Shown: positions 12,956-19,570, counted from the first letter of the stretch. The stretch: 23,227 nt of DNA from Patescibacteria group bacterium (GCA_020148085.1 JAHCRD010000003.1:1-23227), one strand, 5' to 3'. Notes: generated by a model not told the origin, from the letters alone. Numbers and translations are program-made.

Positions 12956-13186
12956 ATGTATCGAATAATACTTGGTGAAGGGAGCGTTAAGGTTATGGTG
13001 AAAGTTCCCACTATGCCTGAAGTGGGCGATAATATCTTACTGACAGAATGCCAGGTCGTAAGAAAAAATAGTGCCAACGTCGATCTAATAGTTGGTGAAC
13101 CCCTCACTCTAACCGAAAAGAGTATAACAAACTTCAAAGGAAAAAGGTATCCTCACTTTGGAATAAAAACATTTGGTTCGGGGTAG
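12956..13186 (+). CDS. Cassette protein of unknown function, 76 aa
   Basis: ATG at 12956 with AAAGGGGG upstream (8 nt spacing). The 76-residue product is predicted to be mostly β-strand: YRIILGEGSVKVMVKVPTMP, then VGDNILLTECQVVRK, NVDLIVGEPLTLTEKS and a C-terminal Gly-rich end (HFGIKTFGSG). No helix-rich, membrane or Cys-rich segment is seen. A small β-barrel (OB- or SH3-like) is possible, but no family motif can be named. It is monocistronic, with the cassette-family promoter 50 nt upstream and a terminator 24 nt after the stop. Confidence 0.7.
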   Translation: MYRIILGEGSVKVMVKVPTMPEVGDNILLTECQVVRKNSANVDLIVGEPLTLTEKSITNFKGKRYPHFGIKTFGSG

Positions 13187-13209
13187 CTCCTTTTTCCAAA
13201 CGGAGGAAG

Positions 13210-13252
13210 AGCCTCGGTTCAATTTAGGCAAGGACCGGGGCTATTTGTTTTC
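13210..13252 (+). terminator. Intrinsic terminator of the 76-aa gene
   Basis: AGCCTCGGT (13210-13218) pairs with ACCGGGGCT (13234-13242; one G-U), followed by ATTTGTTTTC. Confidence 0.7.
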
Positions 13253-13265
13253 TCTTATACTTCCG

Positions 13266-13300
13266 CTTTCGGCCAATAAAAAACGGAGAACTGTTCTCCG
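13266..13300. repeat. Boundary module remnant with perfect hairpin
   Basis: CTTTCGGCCAATAAAAAACGGAG with CGGAGAA-CTG-TTCTCCG (13284-13300). Equivalent to the CAGAG/CTCTG hairpins elsewhere, but with both arms changed together to CGGAG/CTCCG, i.e. a compensatory change. No promoter follows; a minus-strand gene lies beyond. Confidence 0.6.
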
Positions 13301-13307
13301 GAAGTTT

Positions 13308-13361
13308 TGAAGTAAAAAAAGTTGGGGCCCCCCGAAAGTCGGAAAACCGACAAGGGGGCCC
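13308..13361 (-). terminator. Intrinsic terminator of the 60-aa gene
   Basis: GGGCCCCC pairs with GGGGGCCC (13325-13332 with 13354-13361), with an inner GTCGG-AAAA-CCGAC. On the minus strand it is followed by CAACTTTTTTTACTTC. Confidence 0.78.
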
Positions 13362-13399
13362 ACTTTTACACCCAATTAGTTCCTGTTTCTCCTCATTTT

Positions 13400-13582
13400 C
13401 TAGCCGATTGAGACATGGTGCCACTCTGCCATTGTTCGGAGATACTTCTCTGTATCTCCTTCAAATGAATCCTTAATTACATCCTCGGGAGGCTTATCAT
13501 CAAAAGCCCTCTTCTTCTCAATGGCAAACCAGATTTTAATTTTCTCTTCCTCTGTTAGAGGTTTTTGCTTTAGTTTAAGCAT
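13400..13582 (-). CDS. Small cassette protein of unknown function, 60 aa
   Basis: ATG at 13582 with AGGAGG 7 nt upstream and a promoter TTGACT (13659-13654), 17 nt, TAGAAT (13636-13631). The 60-residue product is helical and charged: LTEEEKIKIWFAIEKKRAF in the first half, EDVIKDSFEGDTEKYLRTMA in the second, ending EWHHVSIG. No family recognised. It has its own strong terminator. Unlike most array genes it is on the minus strand, back to back with structured RNA copy 2: the two -35 boxes are only 8 nt apart, so the two transcripts may be co-regulated or compete. Confidence 0.72.
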   Translation of the reverse strand: MLKLKQKPLTEEEKIKIWFAIEKKRAFDDKPPEDVIKDSFEGDTEKYLRTMAEWHHVSIG

Positions 13583-13630
13583 TCTTATACCTCCTAACTC
13601 TCTTTCTTTTTTGTCTAACGATCTAGTTTT

Positions 13631-13695
13631 ATTCTACAAAATTTTTATAAAAAAGTCAAGTCCAATGTTGACAGTATGTTTTGGTTTGCTATAAT
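13631..13695. promoter_or_regulatory. Back-to-back divergent promoters
   Basis: Minus: TTGACT (13659-13654), 17 nt, TAGAAT (13636-13631), for the 60-aa gene. Plus: TTGACA (13668-13673), 16 nt, TGC-TATAAT (-10 at 13690-13695), for structured RNA copy 2. Only 8 bp separate the -35 elements. Confidence 0.68.
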
Positions 13696-13701
13696 AAAAA
13701 A

Positions 13702-13878
13702 ACAGTTCTTTTTTGCAATAATTGGGGGGAACGGCCGGGGGCAAAACCAAATTGAGGCATTGGTAGCAGTATGTTGCTCCTTGACGTGCAGGGTTTACAT
13801 TTCCGCGGTGAGCTGCCGCCCCCCCCTACCTATTTATATATAAGTAATACAGGGAAACGAATCCCTGTATTTTTTTTC
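13702..13878 (+). ncRNA. Unrecognised structured RNA, copy 2
   Basis: Second copy of the RNA at 11301-11466, with its own cassette promoter and terminator and no credible ORF. The closing stem is GGGGGG-AA-CGGC (13724-13735) with GCCG-CCCCCC (13815 onward). The inner hairpin AGCA-GTATGT-TGCT keeps the stem of copy 1 with a longer loop. The nested helix side changes from CCCACGG in copy 1 to TTCCGCGG here while remaining pairable. Between the conserved blocks (CGGCCGGGGGCAAAA, ATTGAGGCA, TTGCTCCTTGA, GAGCTGCCGCCCCC) there are small indels, as expected of a structured RNA family rather than a coding gene. Function unknown. Confidence 0.7.
13847..13878 (+). terminator. Terminator of structured RNA copy 2
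   Basis: ATACAGGGA-AACGAA-TCCCTGTAT, a perfect 9-bp stem followed by eight T. Confidence 0.85.
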
Positions 13879-13904
13879 TTAAAAAGTATGTCAAGTGGAT
13901 AACT

Positions 13905-14261
13905 TCAGGATTCTACTTTGGGTTTTCTCAGTAAAGCTAAAATGCCAGCGATGATTAAGAGAGGGCCTGCTATAATATAGGCCAGAGAGACAGCCATAAA
14001 GCCCCCAATACCACTTAATAACATAAGGATGCCTCCTATTTTCGGTTTTTGGCTTACTATTGCACTGCCAATGAATCCAATGACGGATAAATAAATAGTG
14101 GTCAGACCTAAACTTAGTACCAGAGAAGCCTCCTCTACCCCCAAAGCTGACCCCGACCTACCAAAAAGTAAAAGAAAGATAGCTACTTCCAATCCAAATA
14201 TGCTCCCTAAAACTCCTAAGACTGTTGCTATTGTTTGCCTTATTCCAAATTTTTCTAGCAT
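13905..14261 (-). CDS. Small multi-span membrane protein, unknown function
   Basis: A 118-residue hydrophobic protein with probably four membrane segments (about 10-33, 45-65, 74-90 and 92-112), short loops and a basic tail (LLRKPKVES). Gly-rich helices (GVLGSIFGLEVAIFLLLFG, IGGILMLLSGIGGFMA) recall DUF4064-like four-helix membrane proteins, but I cannot assign a family. It is downstream of the HtrA-like gene on the same strand with a 55-nt gap containing TGTTAAAAT (14279-14271), an extended -10 that would give a nearly leaderless transcript. No Shine-Dalgarno. Confidence 0.65.
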   Translation of the reverse strand: MLEKFGIRQTIATVLGVLGSIFGLEVAIFLLLFGRSGSALGVEEASLVLSLGLTTIYLSVIGFIGSAIVSQKPKIGGILMLLSGIGGFMAVSLAYIIAGPLLIIAGILALLRKPKVES

Positions 14262-14316
14262 ATTATTTAAATTTTAACAAATTCTCGAGACCCCGTCTAT
14301 AATTTAAAAAGATTGG

Positions 14317-15018
14317 TTAGAGGCCAGCGAAGGAGCGGATTTTGGTTACCGGAATGGCAGAAACTTCTCCCTGCTCTGAAACCTTGCTCAAACCTAAAAA
14401 TTGACCTTCGATGGTAAACAAGGGGCAGCCAGAGAAATTCTCTTTTTCTAAAACATTGGTCTCAATTAAATTTTCAGAGAAAGTTCTAACAATGCCTTGA
14501 TTGACCACCTTGCCAAATCCGATTAAAAAAACTGAGGTTCCTGGCTTCAGTTTATTATAATCAGCAAAAGGAATGGTTTTTAAATTGCCTTCTTCAATTT
14601 TTATCAAAGCTAAATCAAGTTTCAAATCCCTTTTTAAAATGCGGAAGTCAGTTTTTTTGCCATCAAGAAAAATAAAATTTTCCTGGAGCAGGAAACTCGC
14701 TTGAGTTAGAACTTGACCATCCGAAGTTAAAGAAAATCCACAACCTTCGTTTTCCCCTTCCGGGGCTAGAGACCCAGAATTTAGATTAAGAACTGTAGCA
14801 GTCACTTTTTCAACTGCTTTTTCTAAGGCCTCACTTTCTTTGATAATTATTTCTTGGGTGGGGTTAATAATTATTTCTCTTTTTAAACTCTCTAAAATTT
14901 CAGATTCTTCAAAAAAGGGAGTTTTCATCAAGTAAGGAATTAAAAAAATTTGGGAGATAATTCCACCGATTGCTCCCAAAACCAAAATGCCAATAATTTT
15001 CAAGACAATTTTTATCAT
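14317..15018 (-). CDS. Membrane-anchored HtrA/trypsin-like protein lacking the catalytic His
   Basis: A 233-residue protein: N-terminal membrane anchor (about 5-30), a Glu-rich linker (35-70) and a trypsin-like domain (about 72-233) with no PDZ domain. The usual HtrA block GxGFIISxDGxILTNNHV is GCGFSLTSDGQVLTQASFL here, so Ser108 sits where the catalytic His should be. The Asp block DLALIKI is intact (D135). The Ser block GNSGGPL is altered to NFSGCPL (S196 kept, Gly replaced by Cys). It is therefore probably proteolytically dead, or uses different chemistry, and may act as a binding or quality-control protein outside the membrane. It starts 6 nt after the AAA+ unfoldase stop, so the two are co-transcribed. 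The fold assignment is good; loss of activity is an inference from the motifs. Confidence 0.82.
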   Translation of the reverse strand: MIKIVLKIIGILVLGAIGGIISQIFLIPYLMKTPFFEESEILESLKREIIINPTQEIIIKESEALEKAVEKVTATVLNLNSGSLAPEGENEGCGFSLTSDGQVLTQASFLLQENFIFLDGKKTDFRILKRDLKLDLALIKIEEGNLKTIPFADYNKLKPGTSVFLIGFGKVVNQGIVRTFSENLIETNVLEKENFSGCPLFTIEGQFLGLSKVSEQGEVSAIPVTKIRSFAGL

Positions 15019-15024
15019 TACTAA

Positions 15025-17718
15025 CTAACGAGATGAAGAAACTTTCTCTCTTTTTCTGCGAGCCCCTGAACCGGTAGTCTGGAAAATCACATTTCCTTTA
15101 TCAAAATCAGCTAAAACCCTATCCTCTTCTTGAATTTCAGAGGTAATAATTTTCAAAGACAAGGGATTGAGGATTAATTTTTGAATAACTCTTTTCAGAG
15201 GTCTGGCTCCCAAATTGGGGTCAAAACCTTTTTCAGCTAAAACATCTTGTAGTTTTGGAGAAAACCTGATTTTAATTTGTTTTACTTTTTCCAATCTTTT
15301 CTTAACTTTTGCCAGCTCCAAGCTGACAATCTTTTTGAGTTCTTTTTTGCCAAGGTAATTGAAAATAATAATTTCATCAACTCTGTTCAAAAACTCTGGC
15401 AAAAAGGATTCTTTTAAAGAATCATAAATTTTCTTGCGGAGACTTTCTCTGCCAGAAATATTTTCTTTTTTAACTTCAAATCCCAAAGGTCGCATCTGAG
15501 AAATGTATTTTGAACCAACATTGCTGGTCATAATAATCACTGAATTTTTAAAAGAGATTACTCTTCCTTTGGCATCGGTTAATCTTCCATCTTCGAAGAT
15601 TTGCAAAAGAATATTGAAAACTTCAGGATGGGCTTTTTCTATTTCGTCCAATAAAATGACACAATAAGGTCTTCTTCTGATTTTCTCAGTTAACTGGCCT
15701 CCTTCTTCATAACCAACGTAACCTGGAGGGGAGCCAATAATCTTTGAAACACTGTGTCGCTCCATATATTCTGACATATCCAATCTTGTCAATGCTTTCT
15801 CATCATTGAACAAAAAGTCAGCCAGGGCTCGAGCGGTCTCGGTTTTCCCAACACCGGTCGGACCCAAAAAGAGAAATACCCCTAAAGGCCGGTTCTCTTC
15901 TGAAATCCCAGCCCTTCCCCTTCGGATAGCATTACCCAAGGCTTTGATTCCTTGTTCTTGGCCAATTACTTGCTGATTCAATTTCTCTTCCATCTTTTGC
16001 AATTTTCTTGCTTCTTCTTCTATTAATCTGGTTACTGGAATGCCAGTCCAACGCGATACCACCTCAGCCACATCTTCTTCAGTAACCTCCTCTTTTAACA
16101 AATGACTCTTTTTTTGAAGATTTCGCAATTTTTTCTCCTCAGCTGCTAAAGTTTTTTTCAGTTGGGGAATTTTACCATATTTCAACTCCGCCACCTTTTG
16201 AAGATCAGCCCTTCTTTGAGCAATCTCAATTTCATCTGTGACTCCGTCAATTTCTTCTTTCAAATTTTTAATTTTAGAAATCAGCTCTTTTTCTGAAGAC
16301 CACTTAGCTCGCAAATTCTGAGCCTTCTCTTTCAAATCAGCCAAGGTTCTTTCAATAACCCGTAATCGCTTCTGAGAATTCCTTTCACGACTTAAAGCTT
16401 GTTTTTCAATCTCAAGCTTTTGAATTTCTCTGGAAAGCGTTTCTAATTCATCTGGTTCAGATTCAATTTCCAATTTCAACCCAGAAGCAGCTTCATCCAT
16501 TAAATCGACGGCTTTATCTGGCAAAAACCTATCTGAGATATAGCGATTGCTAAGTTCGGCTGAAGCTTTCAGGGCTGAATCTTTGATGCGGACTCCGTGA
16601 TGAAGTTCGTATTTCTCTTTGAGACCTCGCAAAATAGCTATGGTATCTTCAACCGAGGGTTCTGAAACATAAATTGGTTGGAATCTTCTTTCTAAAGCCG
16701 GGTCCCTTTCAATATATTTTTGATATTCTTTCAGAGTGGTAGCTCCAATTGCTCGAAGTTCGCCTCGAGACAGGGCTGGTTTCAAAAGATTTGAAGCATC
16801 AATCGCCCCTTCAGCCGCCCCCGCACCCACCAGAGTGTGGAGCTCATCAATAAACAAAATGTAATGGCCTCCGCCTCTTTTAATTTCTCTCAAAAGGGCT
16901 TTAATTCTTGATTCAAATTCTCCCCGGTATTTTGTTCCAGCAACTAAAGCCCCCAAGTCCAAAGCAATTATCTCTTTTTTGCTCAAGCTCTCTGGAACAT
17001 CTTCAGAAACTATCTTTTTAGCCAGACCTTCACAAATAGCTGTCTTGCCAACTCCTGCCTCCCCAATGAGAACCGGGTTGTTTTTAGTTCTCCGAGATAA
17101 AACCTGCATCAATCTTTTGATTTCCGGCTCTCTACCGATTACCGGATCTAATTTTCTCTCCCGAGCCAAGGCGGTTAGGTTTCTAGCATATTTTTTAATC
17201 ACCTCATATTTTGACTCTGGATTTGGATCAGTAATTCTTTCTTCTCCTCTAACTTCAGCTAAAAGTTTAAGAACACTTTCTGGTTCAAGAGAAACTTGCT
17301 CTCCAGTCAAAGATCGGGCTTTCTCCAAGATTTCTTTGGCTCCAGTTTTTATTGCCAGAATCCCCAAAAACAAATGCTCAATAGAAATGAACTCATCTCC
17401 CATTTTCATAGCTTCTGCTCGGGCCCGATCCAAAACCTGAGCCATATCTTGGGTAAGATAAAACTGACCCAGGGTCTCCTGCCTTGTTATTGGAGGAATC
17501 AATTTAATTTGGTTCTCAGTTTTCCTTTTTAGACCTTCAATGTCCAGTTGAAGTTTTTGGAGTAAAGTTAAAACAATGCTTTCTTCTTGCGAGAGCAAAG
17601 CTAAAAGCAAATGCAAAGCATCTATTTGTTGATGCCCATAATCTCTGGCAATCGATTGAGCTTTCATTATTGCCTCTTGAGATTTGTGGGTAAACTCACC
17701 CCCTTGAATAAATGGCAT
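15025..17718 (-). CDS. clpB: ClpB/ClpC-type double-AAA+ unfoldase
   Basis: An 897-residue Hsp100. The Clp N-domain is at about 1-150. D1 has Walker A GEAGVGKT (219-226), Walker B ILFIDE (287-292) and sensor GATT (325-328). A long coiled-coil middle domain spans about 410-545 and includes the ClpB-type RADLQKVAELKYGKIPQL. D2 has Walker A GPTGVGKT (619-626) and Walker B VILLDE (687-692). The length and middle domain are those of the ClpB disaggregase, which threads aggregated proteins with DnaK. However, D2 carries LGF (745-747) in the position where ClpC/ClpA have the (I/L/V)GF loop that docks ClpP; classic ClpB lacks this. It may therefore be a ClpP partner or a dual-role form. It is followed at once by the HtrA-like gene and preceded by a hairpin-rich leader. 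Confidence 0.93.
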   Translation of the reverse strand: MPFIQGGEFTHKSQEAIMKAQSIARDYGHQQIDALHLLLALLSQEESIVLTLLQKLQLDIEGLKRKTENQIKLIPPITRQETLGQFYLTQDMAQVLDRARAEAMKMGDEFISIEHLFLGILAIKTGAKEILEKARSLTGEQVSLEPESVLKLLAEVRGEERITDPNPESKYEVIKKYARNLTALARERKLDPVIGREPEIKRLMQVLSRRTKNNPVLIGEAGVGKTAICEGLAKKIVSEDVPESLSKKEIIALDLGALVAGTKYRGEFESRIKALLREIKRGGGHYILFIDELHTLVGAGAAEGAIDASNLLKPALSRGELRAIGATTLKEYQKYIERDPALERRFQPIYVSEPSVEDTIAILRGLKEKYELHHGVRIKDSALKASAELSNRYISDRFLPDKAVDLMDEAASGLKLEIESEPDELETLSREIQKLEIEKQALSRERNSQKRLRVIERTLADLKEKAQNLRAKWSSEKELISKIKNLKEEIDGVTDEIEIAQRRADLQKVAELKYGKIPQLKKTLAAEEKKLRNLQKKSHLLKEEVTEEDVAEVVSRWTGIPVTRLIEEEARKLQKMEEKLNQQVIGQEQGIKALGNAIRRGRAGISEENRPLGVFLFLGPTGVGKTETARALADFLFNDEKALTRLDMSEYMERHSVSKIIGSPPGYVGYEEGGQLTEKIRRRPYCVILLDEIEKAHPEVFNILLQIFEDGRLTDAKGRVISFKNSVIIMTSNVGSKYISQMRPLGFEVKKENISGRESLRKKIYDSLKESFLPEFLNRVDEIIIFNYLGKKELKKIVSLELAKVKKRLEKVKQIKIRFSPKLQDVLAEKGFDPNLGARPLKRVIQKLILNPLSLKIITSEIQEEDRVLADFDKGNVIFQTTGSGARRKREKVSSSR

Positions 17719-17732
17719 AGTGGTACTAGAGA

Positions 17733-17784
17733 GTTAGTCGCGGCACGCGACCGAGCACATAACACTTTATGTGCTCGGCGCTAA
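17733..17784 (-). promoter_or_regulatory. Large stem-loop in the unfoldase leader
   Basis: CCGAGCACATAA (17751-17762) and TTATGTGCTCGG (17767-17778) form a perfect 12-bp stem with a 4-nt loop. GTTAG (17733-17737) and CTAAC (about 17780-17784) can close a larger structure around it. It lies about 30 nt before the unfoldase start. It is not a CIRCE element (no TTAGCACTC-N9-GAGTGCTAA). An RNA thermometer, leader regulator or murA 3'-end structure are options. Confidence 0.5.
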
Positions 17785-17795
17785 CACCGCTCTTT

Positions 17796-17860
17796 AAAAA
17801 CCCTCGGTTTTTAATATTTTCCTACACGGAAGAACCTGTGGTTCTCCCGACCCCTCTCCT
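17796..17860 (-). terminator. Paired hairpins after murA
   Basis: On the minus strand GGGAGAACC-ACA-GGTTCTTCC is followed by TTAAAAACC-GAG-GGTTTTTAA. The second could act as a terminator through its TTTTT arm. Confidence 0.45.
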
Positions 17861-17872
17861 ATCAGCCGAGTC

Positions 17873-19144
17873 CTAAATATTATCTTTTACTCGCTTGATG
17901 TTAGCTCCGAGTTGTTGAAGCCGCTCCTCTATCTTCTCATACCCTCTATCAATTTGTTCCACATTCTCAATTATAGTTTTGCCCTGAGCCATAAGTCCAG
18001 CTAAAACCAGAGCTGCTCCAGCCCTGATATCCCAAGATTCAATTTTCACCCCAGAAAGTGGAGTTTTACCAAAAACAAATGCTCGGTGAGGATCCACTAT
18101 TTCAATGTCAGCGCCCATCTTCCGAAGTTCATGTGTATAGTTAAATCTATTTTCATAGAGGGGGTCGTGGATTAAACTTTTCCCCTGAGCTTGGGTCAAA
18201 AGAGGCACCACTAAGGGAAGTAAATCGGTTGGGAAGCCAGGGAAAGGCAAGGCTTGAACTCGCACCGCTTTTAAATTAAAAGCTGGAGCGAGCACAATAA
18301 AATCTTCTCCCTTTTGAAAATTAATTCCCAATTCTTTAAGTTTTGCCAAAAAAAGATCTAAATGTTCCGATTTTACATTTTTCACTCGCACCTCCCCTTC
18401 AGTTGCCACCCCCATGGCAATAAATGTTCCTGCTTCTGTGGGATCGGGAATAATGGTATGGGAAGTGCCATTTAATTTTTTAACACCTTCAATTTTTAAA
18501 GTATGAGTCCCTACCTCCTCTATTTTAGCTCCCATATTTTTTAAAAAATTGGTTAAATCTTGAACCTGGGGTTCTCTAGCCCCTCCTTTTATTAGAGTTT
18601 CTCCTTCAGCTAAAACAGAACTCATTATTAAATTTTCGGTTGCGGTAACACTAAATTCTGGTAAAATAATCTCTCTTCCCAAAAGTTGGTTCCGCTTAAA
18701 ATAATAAAAATCACCAGCTTCTTTAATTTCAGTTCCCAGTTCTCCGAGCACTTCTAAATGAGTACTAATTGGTCTCAGCCCTATTCTATCTCCTCCTGGT
18801 CTTGAAATCTTAAATTCTTTGAATTGGGGTAAAAGACCTCCGATCAAAAGCACCGAGACCCTTGATTTGGAAACTTTTTCAAAATCCATTTTTTGAGGGT
18901 CAATTCTCTTGCCGGCTCTGATTTTAACTTTCCTTTCTCCCTGCCATTCAATCTCTGCTCCCATCTCTTTTAAAATATCAATGTGATTCAAGATATCAGA
19001 AACTAAAGGAAGATTGTCAACAATGCACTCTTCATCAGTAAGTAAAGTTGCAGCTATTATGGCGCCAGCCGCATTTTTTGACCCCCTCACCTCAATTTCT
19101 CCTTCCAGTTTCTTACCACCTTCAATTACAAATTTCTCCGGCAT
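17873..19144 (-). CDS. murA: UDP-N-acetylglucosamine 1-carboxyvinyltransferase (Cys-to-Asp form)
   Basis: A 423-residue MurA, normal length. It transfers enolpyruvate from PEP to UDP-GlcNAc, the first committed step of peptidoglycan synthesis, in the cytoplasm. The catalytic K23-N24 lie in RGSKNAAGAI. The mobile active-site loop reads SRPGGDRIGLRP, with D119 where E. coli MurA has C115. The general base is D307 in FPGFPTDLLP, and ENRFNYTHEL is conserved. The Cys-to-Asp change is the known cause of intrinsic fosfomycin resistance in mycobacterial and chlamydial MurA, so the same is expected here. It shows that the organism makes a peptidoglycan, consistent with the two PG-binding surface proteins. 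No Shine-Dalgarno. Confidence 0.96.
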   Translation of the reverse strand: MPEKFVIEGGKKLEGEIEVRGSKNAAGAIIAATLLTDEECIVDNLPLVSDILNHIDILKEMGAEIEWQGERKVKIRAGKRIDPQKMDFEKVSKSRVSVLLIGGLLPQFKEFKISRPGGDRIGLRPISTHLEVLGELGTEIKEAGDFYYFKRNQLLGREIILPEFSVTATENLIMSSVLAEGETLIKGGAREPQVQDLTNFLKNMGAKIEEVGTHTLKIEGVKKLNGTSHTIIPDPTEAGTFIAMGVATEGEVRVKNVKSEHLDLFLAKLKELGINFQKGEDFIVLAPAFNLKAVRVQALPFPGFPTDLLPLVVPLLTQAQGKSLIHDPLYENRFNYTHELRKMGADIEIVDPHRAFVFGKTPLSGVKIESWDIRAGAALVLAGLMAQGKTIIENVEQIDRGYEKIEERLQQLGANIKRVKDNI

Positions 19145-19191
19145 ATTTATACTTTACTTTATCCTAAAACCAGAAATTTGGCAAGTAAAAA

Positions 19192-19217
19192 GCGTCTGAC
19201 TCGTCTAAGCCAGACGC
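19192..19217 (-). terminator. Terminator of the small membrane-peptide operon
   Basis: GCGTCTG (19192-19198) pairs with CAGACGC (19211-19217). On the minus strand the stem is followed by TTTTTACTT. Confidence 0.75.
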
Positions 19218-19271
19218 CCCCATCTTTAAAGTTTTCTTTCGCTTCCCTCTTTATGACTGGCCTGAATTAAA

Positions 19272-19367
19272 CTACGCCTTGACCGGGAACTGGGTCCACA
19301 GGGTTACGAATGTAAGCAACCCTACCACAGCAATACGTATAAGTAATCTTTTTGTTTTTTCTTTCAT
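19272..19367 (-). CDS. 31-aa membrane peptide, second gene of a coupled pair
   Basis: ATG at 19367, stop TAG at 19274-19272. Its ATG overlaps the TGA of the preceding 47-aa gene (ATGA), and AAGGGGA lies 7 nt upstream, so it should be translationally coupled. The peptide has a strongly basic start (MKEKTKRLLIR), one hydrophobic span (IAVVGLLTFVTLW) and ends TQFPVKA. Not recognised. Small membrane regulator, toxin-like peptide or subunit of a larger membrane complex are all possible. Confidence 0.6.
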   Translation of the reverse strand: MKEKTKRLLIRIAVVGLLTFVTLWTQFPVKA

Positions 19368-19507
19368 TTTCTCATCCCCTTCTTTCTTGATTTAGTTACT
19401 GCCCAAATTATAAGCCCAACAGTGGAAGCAACATATACGACTAAAATACTGAAACTACTCCAATGAAAACCGAGTATCCTCAAATTCAAAAACCAACTGT
19501 TCTCCAT
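19364..19507 (-). CDS. 47-aa membrane peptide, first gene of a coupled pair
   Basis: ATG at 19507 with a perfect AGGAGG 6 nt upstream; stop TGA at 19366-19364 overlaps the next start. The 47 residues comprise an aromatic N-terminal segment (MENSWFLNLRILGFHWSS), one membrane span (about 19-36; SILVVYVASTVGLIIWAV) and a basic tail (TKSRKKGMRK), indicating Nout-Cin topology by the positive-inside rule. The upstream TTGACC (19598-19593), 16 nt, TGT-TATATC (19576-19571) resembles the cassette promoters. No family recognised. A strong ribosome site, dedicated promoter and terminator make it very likely a real gene. Confidence 0.66.
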   Translation of the reverse strand: MENSWFLNLRILGFHWSSFSILVVYVASTVGLIIWAVTKSRKKGMRK

Positions 19508-19570
19508 CTTTTACCTCCTCTCAGATTTTTTCTGTTTCTTCCAAAAACAAAATTGGAAAGGTCTATTTTA

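Noticed and set aside
13224..13424. 66-aa minus-strand ORF
   Set aside because: It runs through two terminator stems and overlaps the end of the 60-aa gene.
17740..17790. CIRCE heat-shock operator before the unfoldase
   Set aside because: The palindrome sequence does not match TTAGCACTC-N9-GAGTGCTAA.
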